This document shows, one piece after another, positions 53,115-63,440 of a stretch of DNA of 64,000 bases (positions are counted from its first letter, which is position 1; each line of letters begins with the position of its first letter). A program made the position numbers and the translations under genes. Location of the stretch: assembly GCF_041381155.1 (NCBI RefSeq), contig NC_091142.1:33240369-33304368 (forward strand). The letters run 5' to 3'. A model generated the notes under the pieces. The model worked only from the letters and a program-made list of their open reading frames with translations, made no database searches and was not told where the DNA came from. The stretch comes from Argopecten irradians (lineage: Eukaryota > Mollusca > Bivalvia > Pectinida > Pectinidae).

Positions 53115-53152
53115 CTTTAGCAACAAGTAATTTAGCCGCATCTCTTGTAATT
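53115..53152 (-). CDS. Paralog microexon (tentative)
   Basis: 38 bp between an attcag acceptor and a gtatgt donor. Open as ITRDAAKLLVAK when entered in phase 2 and left in phase 1. The phase-1 exit is what the shortened ZU5 exon 1 needs. The only microexon recognised in this paralog. Confidence 0.45.
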
Positions 53153-53487
53153 CTGAATATGTCCCATGTTTATACACTCAATGTATGTTTAACAAGTTCC
53201 TGCTGAGAATTTGTCTTTATACTCCATGCATTAAGTTCAATTTCATCTGTGGTGTAGTTTTAGAATTTGTGTTGAAACTTTGAGAAACTGCTCTAACACA
53301 GCAATGATAACTACTCCACAGTAGTACATACAACGTTAATTATTTTTTAATTATACCACATGCAAACACAATGAATGACTTTATAACAATCATTTAACTT
53401 TGGCTATAACCCTCTACGCTAGAACATTGAAGTAATGAATACGTACATCATGATATTGAATGGACTTAGTATCTTTACATCAAAATC

Positions 53488-53785
53488 CATCCTCGATCCT
53501 CCAGAGGTTTCTCTTACTGGCGTTATATCCACACCTGGACTATCTCATAGTAAAACTGCAGGCAACTGAACAATAGAACAGGTAATTTACTCCTTAGTTG
53601 TACATCAGAAGAATCGTATAACGGTACACTGTGGTTGACTGTTTTGAAGTTGGCGTCGCTATCTCTGTAGTCTTCAAAGGAGGTCTTTGCATGCCTGTTT
53701 TTTGGTCATATTTTTTCTCCTGGACTGCCTTCCGGTTTGCTGTGAGATAGTCTTGGGGTGGATATAACGACATTAATCGAGGATG
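53488..53785. mobile_element. MITE with CATCCTCGAT ends
   Basis: Left arm: catcctcgat, about 22 bp, then gcgttatatccacacctgga and ctatctca. Right arm, inverted: catcctcgattaatgtcg then ttatatccaccccaagactatctca. The right arm lacks about 17 bp of the left. The left arm matches the minisatellite unit at 62725-63440. Confidence 0.72.
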
Positions 53786-53858
53786 ATCAAATTCAGGCTC
53801 GACATGATCCTCTATATCAAGTAAATATTCTTTTTATGTTTAATGAAGTTTATCTTAC

Positions 53859-53938
53859 CTCTTGTGAAGAGTACTCAGTTGTAACTCAGTATGTTGCTGT
53901 AACCTGAGAATTAGAACCAAACACGCCACACATATATA
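53859..53938 (-). promoter_or_regulatory. Candidate promoter and first exon of the paralog
   Basis: ATATATA at 53932-53938 precedes a short segment ending AAGAG before a gtaaga donor (53859-53896 is the part after a gttacag). The same layout occurs at 45009-45090. The exon is open as QHTELQLSTLHK in the phase that fits 53115-53152, but has no ATG, so it may be 5' UTR. Confidence 0.35.
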
Positions 53939-54009
53939 GTTAATACCCAGTATGAACATTTCGTTCTTTTAACCTCCGTCTTTATCTTGATTGTTACACT
54001 TTATAACGG

Positions 54010-55805
54010 TGAGGTATGGGTTAATGGATTCTCATTAATACTTACAATAACATACTGTAGTTACAAAATAGTACACTAAAACCAAATGTGATATTAATTT
54101 TAATAGAATATAATGTATATTGCTTGTTATTTTCAGCAACCAGTTTTATTCCATTATAGTAGTCCTATATGGTGCCCCCGAAGAGGTCACTTGCTATGTT
54201 TTAAATATATATATTTAAAAGGTCGCTGATTACATCAGTCAGATTGTGTTATAATGTATTGCCGGTAAGTACTATTGTTTAAGCTAGGCGTTATAGTGTC
54301 AAATACGGCTGACAAAATGTGTGCCTATATTAATCGCTTGTCTTTTATATGTAAATAGTCTTGTACAGTCAGTGTGTCTGTTCTACTACGTTTACACTCA
54401 ATGCACATGTACCCGAGACGTCACATGATACACTCGCTACACAACAAAAGTAGAATGGACGAATAACAATAGTAGAACTGACGGTGAAATATAACACTAA
54501 AGTAAACAAATATATATTAATCGCCAATTAATAAAGTTATATACGGACAGAGACGTAATATACAACTAGGGTGTGTTGTATATATTTCTTTCACTCTTGT
54601 TACGTTTTTTTATTCCAATATTTTATGTAAAATACGAGAGTGTTTAATAACCTCTGAAAAATTTTGATAGGGGCGAAAAAAACCCACAACAGTCGCGAGT
54701 TTGTGTGATCAGCATCTACCGCTAAAACGCTATTGGTCTTTGTGTCAATTTGTGTTTGATAGGGCGGATTACCACAAAATGAATTGTAAGCTACAACAGT
54801 GTGCCTCGTATGGAGGCCCGTTATAATGGTCAGCTTAAAAAATGATATATACATGTATACATGTACGATATATTACTGAAGTTGACATTCTTGTCAGCGT
54901 TAAAATTCAACTTTTATTTTATTGCGTTAAAATTCAACTTTTCACTTTATTTCGTTCGGTACGATTACTAAAAGAAGACAAAAGTGAAATTTGACGAAAC
55001 GCTTCACACCTAGGCCGTTTTCGTTTATTCGGAACAACCGGTTCGACCGTTTGTAAAGTCTTTATTTCAAGTATAAATCCTGACTGACCTGCAGTTTATG
55101 ATACAAGCCTGTGAGGGCTTTGTCAAGGCTCGTCTGAAAAAAAAATATAAAATCACCAGGTCCGTCTTTAATTCATAAACGAACAACTAGGTCCAACCAG
55201 TCAAACCGCAAAATCGAAAACGGCCCTGGTAGGCTGTATATCGTGTATACATTGTATAGGAGTTATCGTTCTTTCTTCAATAACTGATAAGGCATACCCT
55301 TTGTGTCACCAAGTAAGTCTTCGGGTTATTGATATGACAATGATTTTTGTACAACGCCATGTATATTTGGTTGGTGAGTGTGTGGACACATGGATACATG
55401 TTACATTATCCCGTCTGGGTGCAATAGTTCGCTGTATTTTGTAGAATGCTTATCGTTAGATTCTCCAATGTCTGCCTGTTGGCTAGCTAATAATAAACGA
55501 GGGGATACCGTAATTATTGAAGTGTCTGCCCTTGTCTTGTAAAAATATTGTTTAAACATATCTTTTGGTAACTTTGCAGGTGTCTTCCACAGTTGACTTT
55601 TAATGATAATTAAGCGGTCTAATGACCTTGTATTCAAGTTACTTGCAACTACATGCTCAATTTTGATGGCGTTATATATCTTATACATTTTTCAAAGTTT
55701 AAAAAAAGCATCAATTGGCTTTAAGTATTTGTGGCCAATGAAAACAATACCAAATTAGTGTTTATTTTTGTGTTGTCATTAGATGGAGAGTAAAGAAAAA
55801 TAGAT
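54010..55805. other. AT-rich intergenic stretch upstream of SHPK
   Basis: No gene recognised apart from the MITE at 55009-55229. ORFs of 84 and 95 aa on the minus strand have no features. The SHPK promoter must lie near 55.7-55.8 kb, but no clear TATA box or initiator is seen. Confidence 0.5.
55009..55229. mobile_element. MITE, GGCCGTTTTCG ends
   Basis: The left end cctaggccgttttcgttta and the right end aaatcgaaaacggccctgg are inverted copies; further inside, aacaaccggttcgacc pairs loosely with ggtccaaccagtc. About 220 bp, hAT-like ends (inference), no coding. Confidence 0.75.
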
Positions 55806-56407
55806 ATGACGAGTACCGCTGAAGATCCATGCGTCCTAGGAATTGACCTTGGCACGACTTCGGTCAAGGTCAGTCTATTTCACCAGGCGAGTAGATCTGT
55901 GATATCGACCGTATCCAAAGCAACGAAGGCTGACGTTCCAAGTGACGTGGAAACGGGATCTGAACAGTTGGCGTCAAAAATATTTACTACACTCCAAGAA
56001 TGTATGTCTGAACTTCAGGAAGAAAGATGTCGACAAGTCAAATGCATTGGGATCACAGGTCAAATGCACGGCGTTGTTATGTGGAGCGAACTGAAGACTG
56101 AAGGTTGGCAGGTTCCTTCCACGAGTCATTTATACACATGGCAGGATCAGCGATGTACGACTGAATTCCTTGAGTCATTACCCCAACCTGATTCACACCT
56201 CCCTCTCTCCACTGGCCACGGATGTGCTACTTTATGTTGGCTTCACCGGTTCAGACCGGAAGTATTAGATGACTTCACGTGCTCCGGGACGATTATGGAC
56301 TTGTTGGTGGCGATGATGTGTGGCCTAGAAACGCCAGTTACTTCAGTGCAACTTGCCGCCAGCTTTGGTTACTTCAACACAAAAACAATGTCGTGGAACA
56401 AGCAAAA
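55806..56407 (+). CDS. SHPK: SHPK exon 1
   Basis: Start ATG at 55806 (aatagatATGACG), residues 1-200 plus two bases. Holds the N-terminal FGGY lobe with the phosphate-1 loop DLGTT. Donor gtaagc at 56408. An upstream in-frame ATG is not needed, because the first residues lead straight into VLGIDLGTT. Confidence 0.95.
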
Positions 56408-59400
56408 GTAAGCTACCAGAGATAATTTCTAGATTAAAAACAATAAAAAGAATAATTGTATGTGGCTCGTTTGAACGGCTTCTAGAGAGGTATATTTTTG
56501 TGAAATTTTGATAATTAAAGTAGATTCATTATAGGTCTCTGGTTTTTATGAAATACCTATTTTTTCGTCAAATAAAGATCTGTACACGTTCATTGTTCAT
56601 GGAAAAAACAAGGTAATGTAATGAATAGATGACTACAATTGCAATTCAAAAATAACAATTCTCGACCATCATTATACAGCATATTAGATAACTTCTTAGG
56701 TTTACAAATAACGTGACTTTTTCCTTTGAAGCTTTCAGAAGATTGGATTTCCCATACAAATATTACCAGATGTCAGGGAACCCGGTCACGTGGCTGGTAA
56801 TCTGCAATACGATTGGATGGGTATTTGTAAAGACACGCCTGTTCTGGCAGCACTTGGAGACGTACAGTGCGCAGTCTTGTCGGTGGCTTCAAGTGAAACA
56901 GACGCAGGTAAGGGTTTCAACCGACATAGACACAAACCCATTGTACAGACGCAGACGTTTCAGTCAGGTTGCTGCTGGTCTGGGAGTACCAGAGTAGGTT
57001 TTCCAGGCGACCCTTACTCAGGAGCTTCCAGCTACAATCACATTACACTGATTATTAGAGTATTCTTCAGAAAAACATTTTTTTGGATCATTTGAATCAA
57101 ATTATGTTTGTTAACATTTACTTCTAACAAATATTTCAACCTCACGCGTTGTTCGTTTGGTTTAAAGATTTATATTATAACATCCACTCGATACTTGTTA
57201 ATAACCCGTCTTAAGTTCATGGGGGATGCATGAAGAAATGACAACCGTAGTTTAGTTCCTGTTGTAAGCAGCACAACACAAGACCATGGTGATGGACGAC
57301 GATCACTCCACCGCCTCCATATTCCGAGTCTATAACACAAATTATTATTATTTATCCACACGACCTTGTGTCCTCCTGTTCCCCTCTCGAGCTCTCGAAG
57401 ATCGCCTTAAATGTCAGTGTACCCGAGGACGCTGATATCTACCGTCATTTGGAAGCATGTATCTTCTCCTAGTCCTCTTCACCGCAGTTAAAGCATTTAT
57501 CACCGTGATTATTAGTATGTCGGTCGCCAGACCGCTGCAATTCGTTCCGATATGTTAACAAATATCCTACATCTACTCGGGTGTGTAAGCTTGTCAGTGT
57601 CTTCTGCGCATCTGCCATTGCCTCTGTCAGAGCTTTCATTGATTTGCTACTGTGTTGGTCAATAACTTCTGTCTGGACGATAGGCAGCAAAATTCCCCGT
57701 TATTCTCTATGTCTCTTGTCAGCCTTTGCAAATGCTTCCAATTCAGCCTCATGACCAACTGCTTCATCAGGACTGGCTGGCCACGATTGCTTAATCCTTA
57801 ACCTTGACCATCCCATCTATGAATTGCTCCTTTTTCATGACCTCTATAACATCCGAGGAAGCAGTCGGGAGTGTCTCGTTTCCGCTCTTCTGATACTTTG
57901 ATCAAACTCCGGCAAGAACTCTGTTGTCTTCTATCTTTTTTTTTAATTGGACGCGGTCCACTAGGGAGGTTGCCGAACACACGTGTCTGTCCTCGTAACG
58001 AGACATCAAGATACAAACTCACATTGCCTCGGTTCAGTTGGTTAGCGCAGCGTAAGATTCAAAATGAGCCTCTTAACCAAGCCACGAGCCCTTGCTAATT
58101 TTGATGTTAAATTAACTAGTGCGCTCAGCCCTAGCTAGTATCACTTGATCGTGTTGGAGTTAGTGTCTCGAGGTTAGATCAGTCAATGTCCGATCATCCC
58201 TCCTAGTGTGTCAACCGAACTGCACGCAAACTGTGTACATGCGTCGGGCGAACGAACACATCTAAGTGTGTTAACTGAATCGCCGCAGGTATGTGCTTCA
58301 AGCGATAAGGACGGGGGTACGTGAGTAGGAGTGTGGATGCAGTCTTCATACGGCTTTGGTATATCGAGTTTGTCTAGTGTCTCTGAGAATGTTGTTTCGC
58401 TTTAGAAAGTGAAATATCGTGTTCTCGTCACTTAAAACTTTGTCTTGCATTTATACAAGATTGTTCTGAAGTCTTACCTGAGCTCATTTTACATTACAGG
58501 CTTGGAAATTAAATTGTGTCAAGTATGTACCTTCTAAAGCTTTATAAAGCATTGCATTAATCCCGAAAATTTATTTGGTGATGTCTTGTTTGTAGTACTT
58601 AACATGAGTACCTCGGGCCAAATGATGTTTCCAGTGAGACCAGAAGGCGGAGTACCCGACCACCCGGATATGACGTCATCTATTCAATACTTTCCTTATT
58701 TTGATGGACAGTTCCTGGCAATGGCAGCAAGTTTAAATGGAGGCAACGTCCTATCACACATGGTGATCATGTTACAGCAGTGGTTTAAGGCTTTCGGTCA
58801 GTTAATATTCCTGGATATTTTCTGTAAATCTATTTCAGCCCTATTAAAACTCTAATTATCTGTAAACTTCAAAAGTAGTTCTGATATCAAACTAGGATAT
58901 AGCTTCCAACATGTTTTCTTAAAGATGTCCACCGCCGAAAGTATAAATGATATTCATCGTTCGAACGATAATTTGTTTTAAATCATGTATATATATGCCT
59001 AATTAAACAAAAATAATATGAAATAATTTATTTCGCCTTTTTAATGAAGTAAAATTAGAAGCTCAAACTTTTCAATGGTGGTAATGGTGTAATAAGTAAC
59101 TTTTGTAACAGAAGAAAAATACAATCGTCTGCTCCTGTTTTTGATAGTGAAAAAATACCATTTGTCAGCGGTGGAGCATCTTTAAAAGGTGTAAATTATT
59201 CAAAGTATCTTTAGTCATCCGTTATTATTCTCATTGCAGGGTTTGATGTCAATGAAGATAAAATTTGGAGTACACTACTGGGGTTGGGCTCAGACGCATC
59301 AACGGGGCCAATCATCGTACCGACTCTTTTCGGGGAGCGACACCTTCCGGAACAAAAGGTTGCTATTTCCGGTCTGACTACAAGCAATCTTGACCTTGGG

Positions 59401-59637
59401 TCAGTTTTCAGGTCACTATGCAAGGGACTCGTTACAAATTTGTGCGACATGATGCCTATTTCCGTTATGGAAAGTCACGGGATAACGACGGTCAAGGCCA
59501 CGGGATCTGTTGTCGACAGGAACACCATTATCCGCGATGAGATAGCAAAGCATTATGGGAGTTTTAAAGTTGAGTTTGGAAGTAGCTGCGACTCTGCTAC
59601 AGGGGCTGCCATGTTTTGTGTGAAACATTTAAAATGA
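55806..59637 (+). CDS. SHPK: Sedoheptulokinase, four exons, 458 aa
   Basis: Exons 55806-56407, 56732-56907, 58596-58796 and 59240-59637 join in frame (phases 2, 1, 1) to 458 residues; human SHPK is about 478. The enzyme uses ATP to phosphorylate sedoheptulose to sedoheptulose 7-phosphate, feeding the non-oxidative pentose phosphate pathway in the cytosol. It is an FGGY-family kinase: the phosphate-binding GIDLGTTSVK is at residues 12-21, GQMHGV at 85-90, YTWQDQRC near 110-117, TGHGCATL near 136-143, LGD near 245, NMSTSGQM near 262 and AASLNGGNVLSH in exon 3; the C-terminal FGGY lobe is in exon 4. Similarity to the animal enzyme runs the full length. All introns are GT-AG. Intron 1 retention would stop at once (TAA after the donor). 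The gene looks intact. Confidence 0.95.
56732..56907 (+). CDS. SHPK: SHPK exon 2
   Basis: Encodes NFQKIGFPIQILPDVREPGH and on through GICKDTPVLAALGDVQCAVL to SSETDAG. The acceptor is tttgaag (ag at 56730-56731). The nearby cag at 56737-56738 looks better alone but would break the frame with exon 1. Donor gtaagg. Confidence 0.9.
56908..58595 (+). other. SHPK intron 2
   Basis: 1.69 kb, GT-AG. Holds the coding-like minus-strand fragment at 57366-58130 (listed separately). The stretch 58130-58480 is GC-richer than the rest and not recognised. Confidence 0.7.
57366..58130 (-). other. Coding-like fragment of unknown element in SHPK intron 2
   Basis: On the minus strand two adjacent stretches look coding by composition: one rich in Arg/Lys (SLIKVSEERKRDTPDC, CYRGHEKGAIHRWDGQG), one helical and ending GDKCFNCGEED, where C-x2-C could be half a zinc knuckle. 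GC content is higher than the surroundings. It resembles a Gag-like or transposon remnant, but no family is recognised; treated as a fossil. The plus-strand piece near 58030-58055 (cggttcagttggttagcgca) resembles a tRNA box A, so SINE debris may be joined on. Confidence 0.35.
58596..58796 (+). CDS. SHPK: SHPK exon 3
   Basis: Acceptor tttgtag; with exon 2 it reads TDAG to VLNMSTSGQM, the hallmark 'TDAVLNiSTS' block of sedoheptulokinases once the split codon is joined (GTA, Val). Contains YFPYFDGQFLAMAASLNGGN. Donor gtcagt. Confidence 0.93.
58919..59185. mobile_element. MITE, AAGATGCYCCACCGCYGACA ends, copy in SHPK intron 3
   Basis: Left end aaagatgtccaccgccgaaa, right end tgtcagcggtggagcatcttt. 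TTAA is present at both borders (58919-58922, 59182-59185), compatible with a TTAA target duplication. Inverted relative to the copy at 30405-30764, with which it shares the internal ttttcaatggtggtaatggt. Confidence 0.85.
59240..59637 (+). CDS. SHPK: SHPK exon 4
   Basis: Acceptor attgcag, phase 1. Encodes GFDVNEDKIWSTLLGLGSDA, VPTLFGERHLPEQKVAISGL, SLCKGLVTNLCDMMPI, VKATGSVVDRN and the closing CDSATGAAMFCVKHLK. These correspond to the FGGY C-terminal lobe, including 'GERHLPdQ' and the final 'd.AvGAAl' block that closes the ATP site. Stop TGA at 59635-59637. Confidence 0.94.
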
Positions 59638-59642
59638 ATAAA
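59637..59642 (+). terminator. Polyadenylation signal AATAAA overlapping the SHPK stop
   Basis: TGAATAAA: the A of the stop codon is the first A of AATAAA. A GT/T-rich stretch follows at 59647-59668, as expected downstream of a cleavage site. If used, the 3' UTR would be only about 15-25 nt. Confidence 0.6.
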
Positions 59643-59739
59643 ACTATTTTGTTGGTTTGTTTTTTAATTGACCATTGTCTTTCTAATAATTCTTTCAATC
59701 ATAGTTCTTTTCCAAAGTGTGAATTATTAGAAGTGCGGC

Positions 59740-61860
59740 ATAAGGCCAAAAATAGAAAGTCGTGCATTTTTATGATACAAGCACGAAACTTGGCATGCAA
59801 GTAGTTATAACTATTTAAAAGAGAATAAATGCGGGAGCCATCGCAAAAAGTGCCTACTTCCAGTATAGTTTCAAGATGGCCGCTATTTTCGTGGTGAAAC
59901 TTAGAAAACTAACGAAATAACAAGCTGCACCTTTTAATAAAAAAAGTATGAAAGTTGTCATGTGAGTAGCTAAGACAACCAAAAATAGGAATTAAACAGG
60001 AAACCATTATATCATTTAAAAGTCAAAGTCAGAGAAGTTCATCACAATTTTGAATAGTTTTATTTTCAATTCGTCACGAAGCTACATGTAAAAATGATAT
60101 TGATAGAAATAAGAAAATCAAGAAAAACAACAATCTGTCTTTAATTTTACAAACAACATGCACTTCCGGTTTTGCAATATTAATGAATTAATAACAAACT
60201 GTATTTACACAATGAACTACAATAAAGCAAAACTTAGTGGCTAACTGACTTAGCTGAACAAGGTAGGACCATATAGAATTAAAGTGTTATGAAACCAAAC
60301 ACATTGTTTACCTAAGATAATAAGCTGCTAACAACACTTCCGATTATGTAAAATGTTGTCATTTTCATTGTTTGATTTGGGTAAGTATTCTGTGTTTGCA
60401 TAATACAGAATAATCTGTCCTTCCGTGTAGATTTTGATTGCGATATCAAGTGTTTGCGAGCGTTACGTCATACTTTTTTGGAAAAAACGACGTGAACTGC
60501 GCTCACAAAATAATGACGTAACATTTGAAACCTACCCGCAAGGGACCCAAGTCTGTAATATGCAAAGACGGCGTAGTTTCCTGTAAAATATAATTATTGC
60601 AAATGAATAATGAAAATGAAAGTTTGCTTATTAACCATCATACTCATTTGAAAGTTGTTAAAGTTCTGTCCAACCTCTTCAATGAAATACATTATGTACA
60701 TATGTTTGATTTTCAATATACTATGACCTTTCGATATTACCTTCAAGTGCTATTAGGAAGCGACCGGAAATGGATGTCTGTTATGTATTAATTGATTCTG
60801 TTATCAATAATACGTAATTTACGATTGTTATTGAAATGCTAATAAAATTTTAAATAATGTACACATACCAATACTTCAACATATTCTTGTATCCTTATTT
60901 CGACTTTCACAAAGTCGCCATTTTAAAAATACCGGAAATGGAATAAAATAACGAATATTTTTACCCAAATATGTATATTTTATGAAAATATCGCGCTATA
61001 CAAATCATATGGCTTATTTAAATGATTATTGTACTGTTCAACTACTAATTATGCGGTCATCTTGAAATTACCGGAAGTAGGTACCTTTTCAGTGGCTCAC
61101 GGTTTAAATCTTATTTTGAATGTCTTGGCTACTAACTTGCCAAATTATATGGTTTAATCAAAACGTGCAGTCTGTTATTTCGTTATTTCTCTAAAATATG
61201 CCTACAAAAATGGCGGCCAGCTTGAAAAACAACCGGAAGTAGACACATTTTGCGATGGTTCCCGATTTTAATCTTATTTTGGTAGTCTTGGTTTATGCGT
61301 TTATTGAAACGTTCAGCGTATTTTTTTCAATCTTGGAATCACCGGAAGTAGGTATATTTTTCAATGGCTCTTACTTTTAATATCATTATGGTTATCTTGG
61401 CTACTAACATGCCAAGTTTCATGACTTTATTGGGATGTGCAGTATGTTATTGCATTGTTTTGTTCAGTTTAACCTATGAAACTGGCGGCCACCTTAAAAA
61501 CAAGCGGAAGTAGACACATTTTGCTCCCGATTTTAATCTTTTTTTTTTTTTTTTTAGTCTTGGCTTCTACCCTGCCAAGTTTCAGGCTTTTATTAAAACT
61601 ATTAGTATGTTATTTCATTACTTCTCTTAGTTTGCCTAGAAAATGGCGGCCATCTTGGAAAAAACGGAAGTAGGTACATTTTGCAATGGCTCCCGGTTTA
61701 AATATTGTTTCGGTAGTTTAGATTACTCGCATGCCAAATTTCATGAAGTTTCATGTTTGTATAAAAAATGCATGAATTTTCCCTATGCCGCTTTAGTATA
61801 TATGTATGGTACCCCATTACGAAGTTTCATCCTTTCTACTCTTCCTAATTAGAAATATTT
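59740..61860 (+). repeat. Decayed tandem repeat with about 110-160-bp period
   Basis: Segments like accggaagtaggtacatttt recur near 60939, 61069, 61231, 61341, 61503 and 61664. They alternate with atggcggcc..cttgaaa and with 'tggc.acta.c.tgccaa.tt.catg.cttt'. Spacing is mostly 110-162 bp. Weaker copies occur from 59830. This is a common invertebrate interspersed repeat with internal repetition. ORFs of 60-70 aa inside it are chance. Confidence 0.65.
60395..60566. mobile_element. MITE, TTTGCATATTACAGA ends, copy 2
   Basis: Left end tttgcataatacagaataat, right end tctgtaatatgcaaa. Shares the cgtcatactttt core with 46180-46364. Inserted within the decayed repeat block. Confidence 0.78.
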
Positions 61861-62416
61861 AGTTACATGTACCGTATTTTTCATACACACGAATCAAAAA
61901 CAGCTTTTAATATCTTATTTACCACCAAAAATTACCAACATTTTGAAAATTACAATACTTTCAATGCATAGGTTTAATTTTACAGGTACAAATAAGAGCT
62001 GAAAATGATTTTGGCAGTAGAGTGCAGTGAAATGAGTACATAGTATACGGTATGACCACGAAACCTAATAGTGGTTTGCAATTTCTTTTCACATTTTTTA
62101 CAGTGTTATTAGTAATTATTAAGTCGTTGCTGCATGTGTATCCACATCGAAACGAAAATATGGCATTAGAAACAGGAATTTTACATTGAATAATTTCTAA
62201 GGTATCCTATACATTTGTCTGTTCATTTGAATGATTTTTACAGCTTAATTTGTTAAACATTATGTATGGTTTTCAATAGGTTATTGAAGAAAAAAATAAG
62301 ACAGCGTTTACGCCCAGTTACTGCACATATATATATATTTAGTAATGGATTCCCTGTCCCTATCCAGATACAAAATTTGACCTTGACATCAGACCTATAC
62401 ACAAAAATGTATAGGA
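61861..62416. other. AT-rich spacer
   Basis: Nothing recognised between the decayed repeats and the tRNA gene. Confidence 0.5.
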
Positions 62417-62489
62417 GGCTCCAGGGGGAGTCGAACCCTCGACCTCCAGTTTACTAGACTGGCGCTCTAACCAACTGAGCTATGGAGCC
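62417..62489 (-). tRNA. tRNA-Thr (anticodon AGT)
   Basis: 73 nt, no intron. The acceptor arms GGCTCCA and TGGAGCC pair perfectly. The D arm is GCTC-AGTTGGTTA-GAGC. The anticodon arm CCAGT/ACTGG holds loop CTAGTAA, so the anticodon is AGT (reads ACY after inosine editing). The T arm GAGGG-TTCGACT-CCCCC has one mismatch. Internal box B is GGTTCGACTCC. A TTTTT lies about 10 nt downstream as Pol III terminator. It lies alone in AT-rich spacer. Confidence 0.9.
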
Positions 62490-62724
62490 GGCGAATGACA
62501 CAGAAAGACCATTCACTCTATACACATATATGCAGTGTACTATCCATTCGTTTGTGTATTGCATCAGATATCATATGTAGATAGTATGTTTACCTTCCAA
62601 TATAAGTATTGGTATCGTGGCGTTAATATTTTACTTCTTAACATCCGATTAACACATGTACAATGTATTACATATTGCAACTGATTAGTTTCACAATAAA
62701 TCGACATAGTCATTGATAAAACGA

Positions 62725-63440
62725 GACATCATCCTCAATATCCACCACATCCTCATTATTCCAGGGGTTACTATCACTGTTATTATATCCACCACATCCT
62801 CGATATTTCCGTCGCCGGTTACCCATGTTAATTAGTCTACGGTCTGTGGAGCGTTGGAGTTTAGACATTGGGTTTCCGAGGGTGTGATATTCTATTTACC
62901 TCATCCTCGATATTCCAGGCGTTACTTTCACTTTCGTTATATACACCTCATCCTCGATATTCCAGGGGTTACTTTCACTGTCGTTATAGATCTCATCCTC
63001 GATATCCGAGGAATAACTGTCACTGTTCGGTTATAGCCACCCCATCCTCGATACCCCAGAGATTACTGTCGATATTGCCACCCCATCTTCAATAATCCAT
63101 GGGTTACTCTCACTGTCGTTATTACACATCATCCTCGATATTCCTTGGGTTACTTTCACTGTCGTTATTACACGTCATCCTCGATATTCCTTGGGCTATT
63201 TTCACTGTCGTTATATGCATCTCACCCTCGATACTCCATGGGTTATTTTCACTGTCGTTATATACATCTCATCCTCGATATTCCAGGGTTTACTTTCACT
63301 GTCGTTACATGTATATACACCTCATTTTCGATATTCCAGGGGTCGCTATCATTATATCCCATCCTCGATACCCCAGAGATTACTAAAACACTGTCGATAT
63401 TGCCACCCCATCTTCAATAATCAAGGGGTTACTATCACTG
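62725..63440 (+). repeat. Minisatellite, about 45-48-bp unit, about 14 copies
   Basis: The unit is like catcctcgatattccagggg followed by ttactttcactgtcgttata and tacacct. Copies vary in spacing and some carry ccccagagattactgtcgata. Overlapping ORFs of 60-108 aa in all three plus frames (GYFHCRYIHL-type repeats) are translations of the array. The unit matches the arm of the MITE at 53488-53785. Confidence 0.9.

Larger units (their letters stand above)
50234..53152 (-). pseudogene. Second ZU5-UPA-like paralog, incomplete
   Basis: In transcription order: 53115-53152 (microexon), 52279-52391 (ZU5 exon 1), 51192-51742 (UPA-like) and 50234-50416 (linker ending in TGA). Each UPA and ZU5 exon is a clear paralog of one in the first gene, with the same boundaries. 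No equivalent of ZU5 exon 2 exists in the 536 bp between 51742 and 52279. ZU5 exon 1 leaves in phase 0 while the UPA-like exon is entered in phase 2, so joining them directly breaks the frame. No death domain is recognised downstream. It is either a decaying tandem copy or a gene rebuilt in a way not visible here. The UPA-like frame is fully open, so loss is recent or the exon is still used. Confidence 0.65.

Noticed and set aside
62266-62457. 63-aa ORF ending in GESNPRPPVY
   Set aside because: The C-terminal part is antisense to the tRNA-Thr gene, a known source of false proteins.
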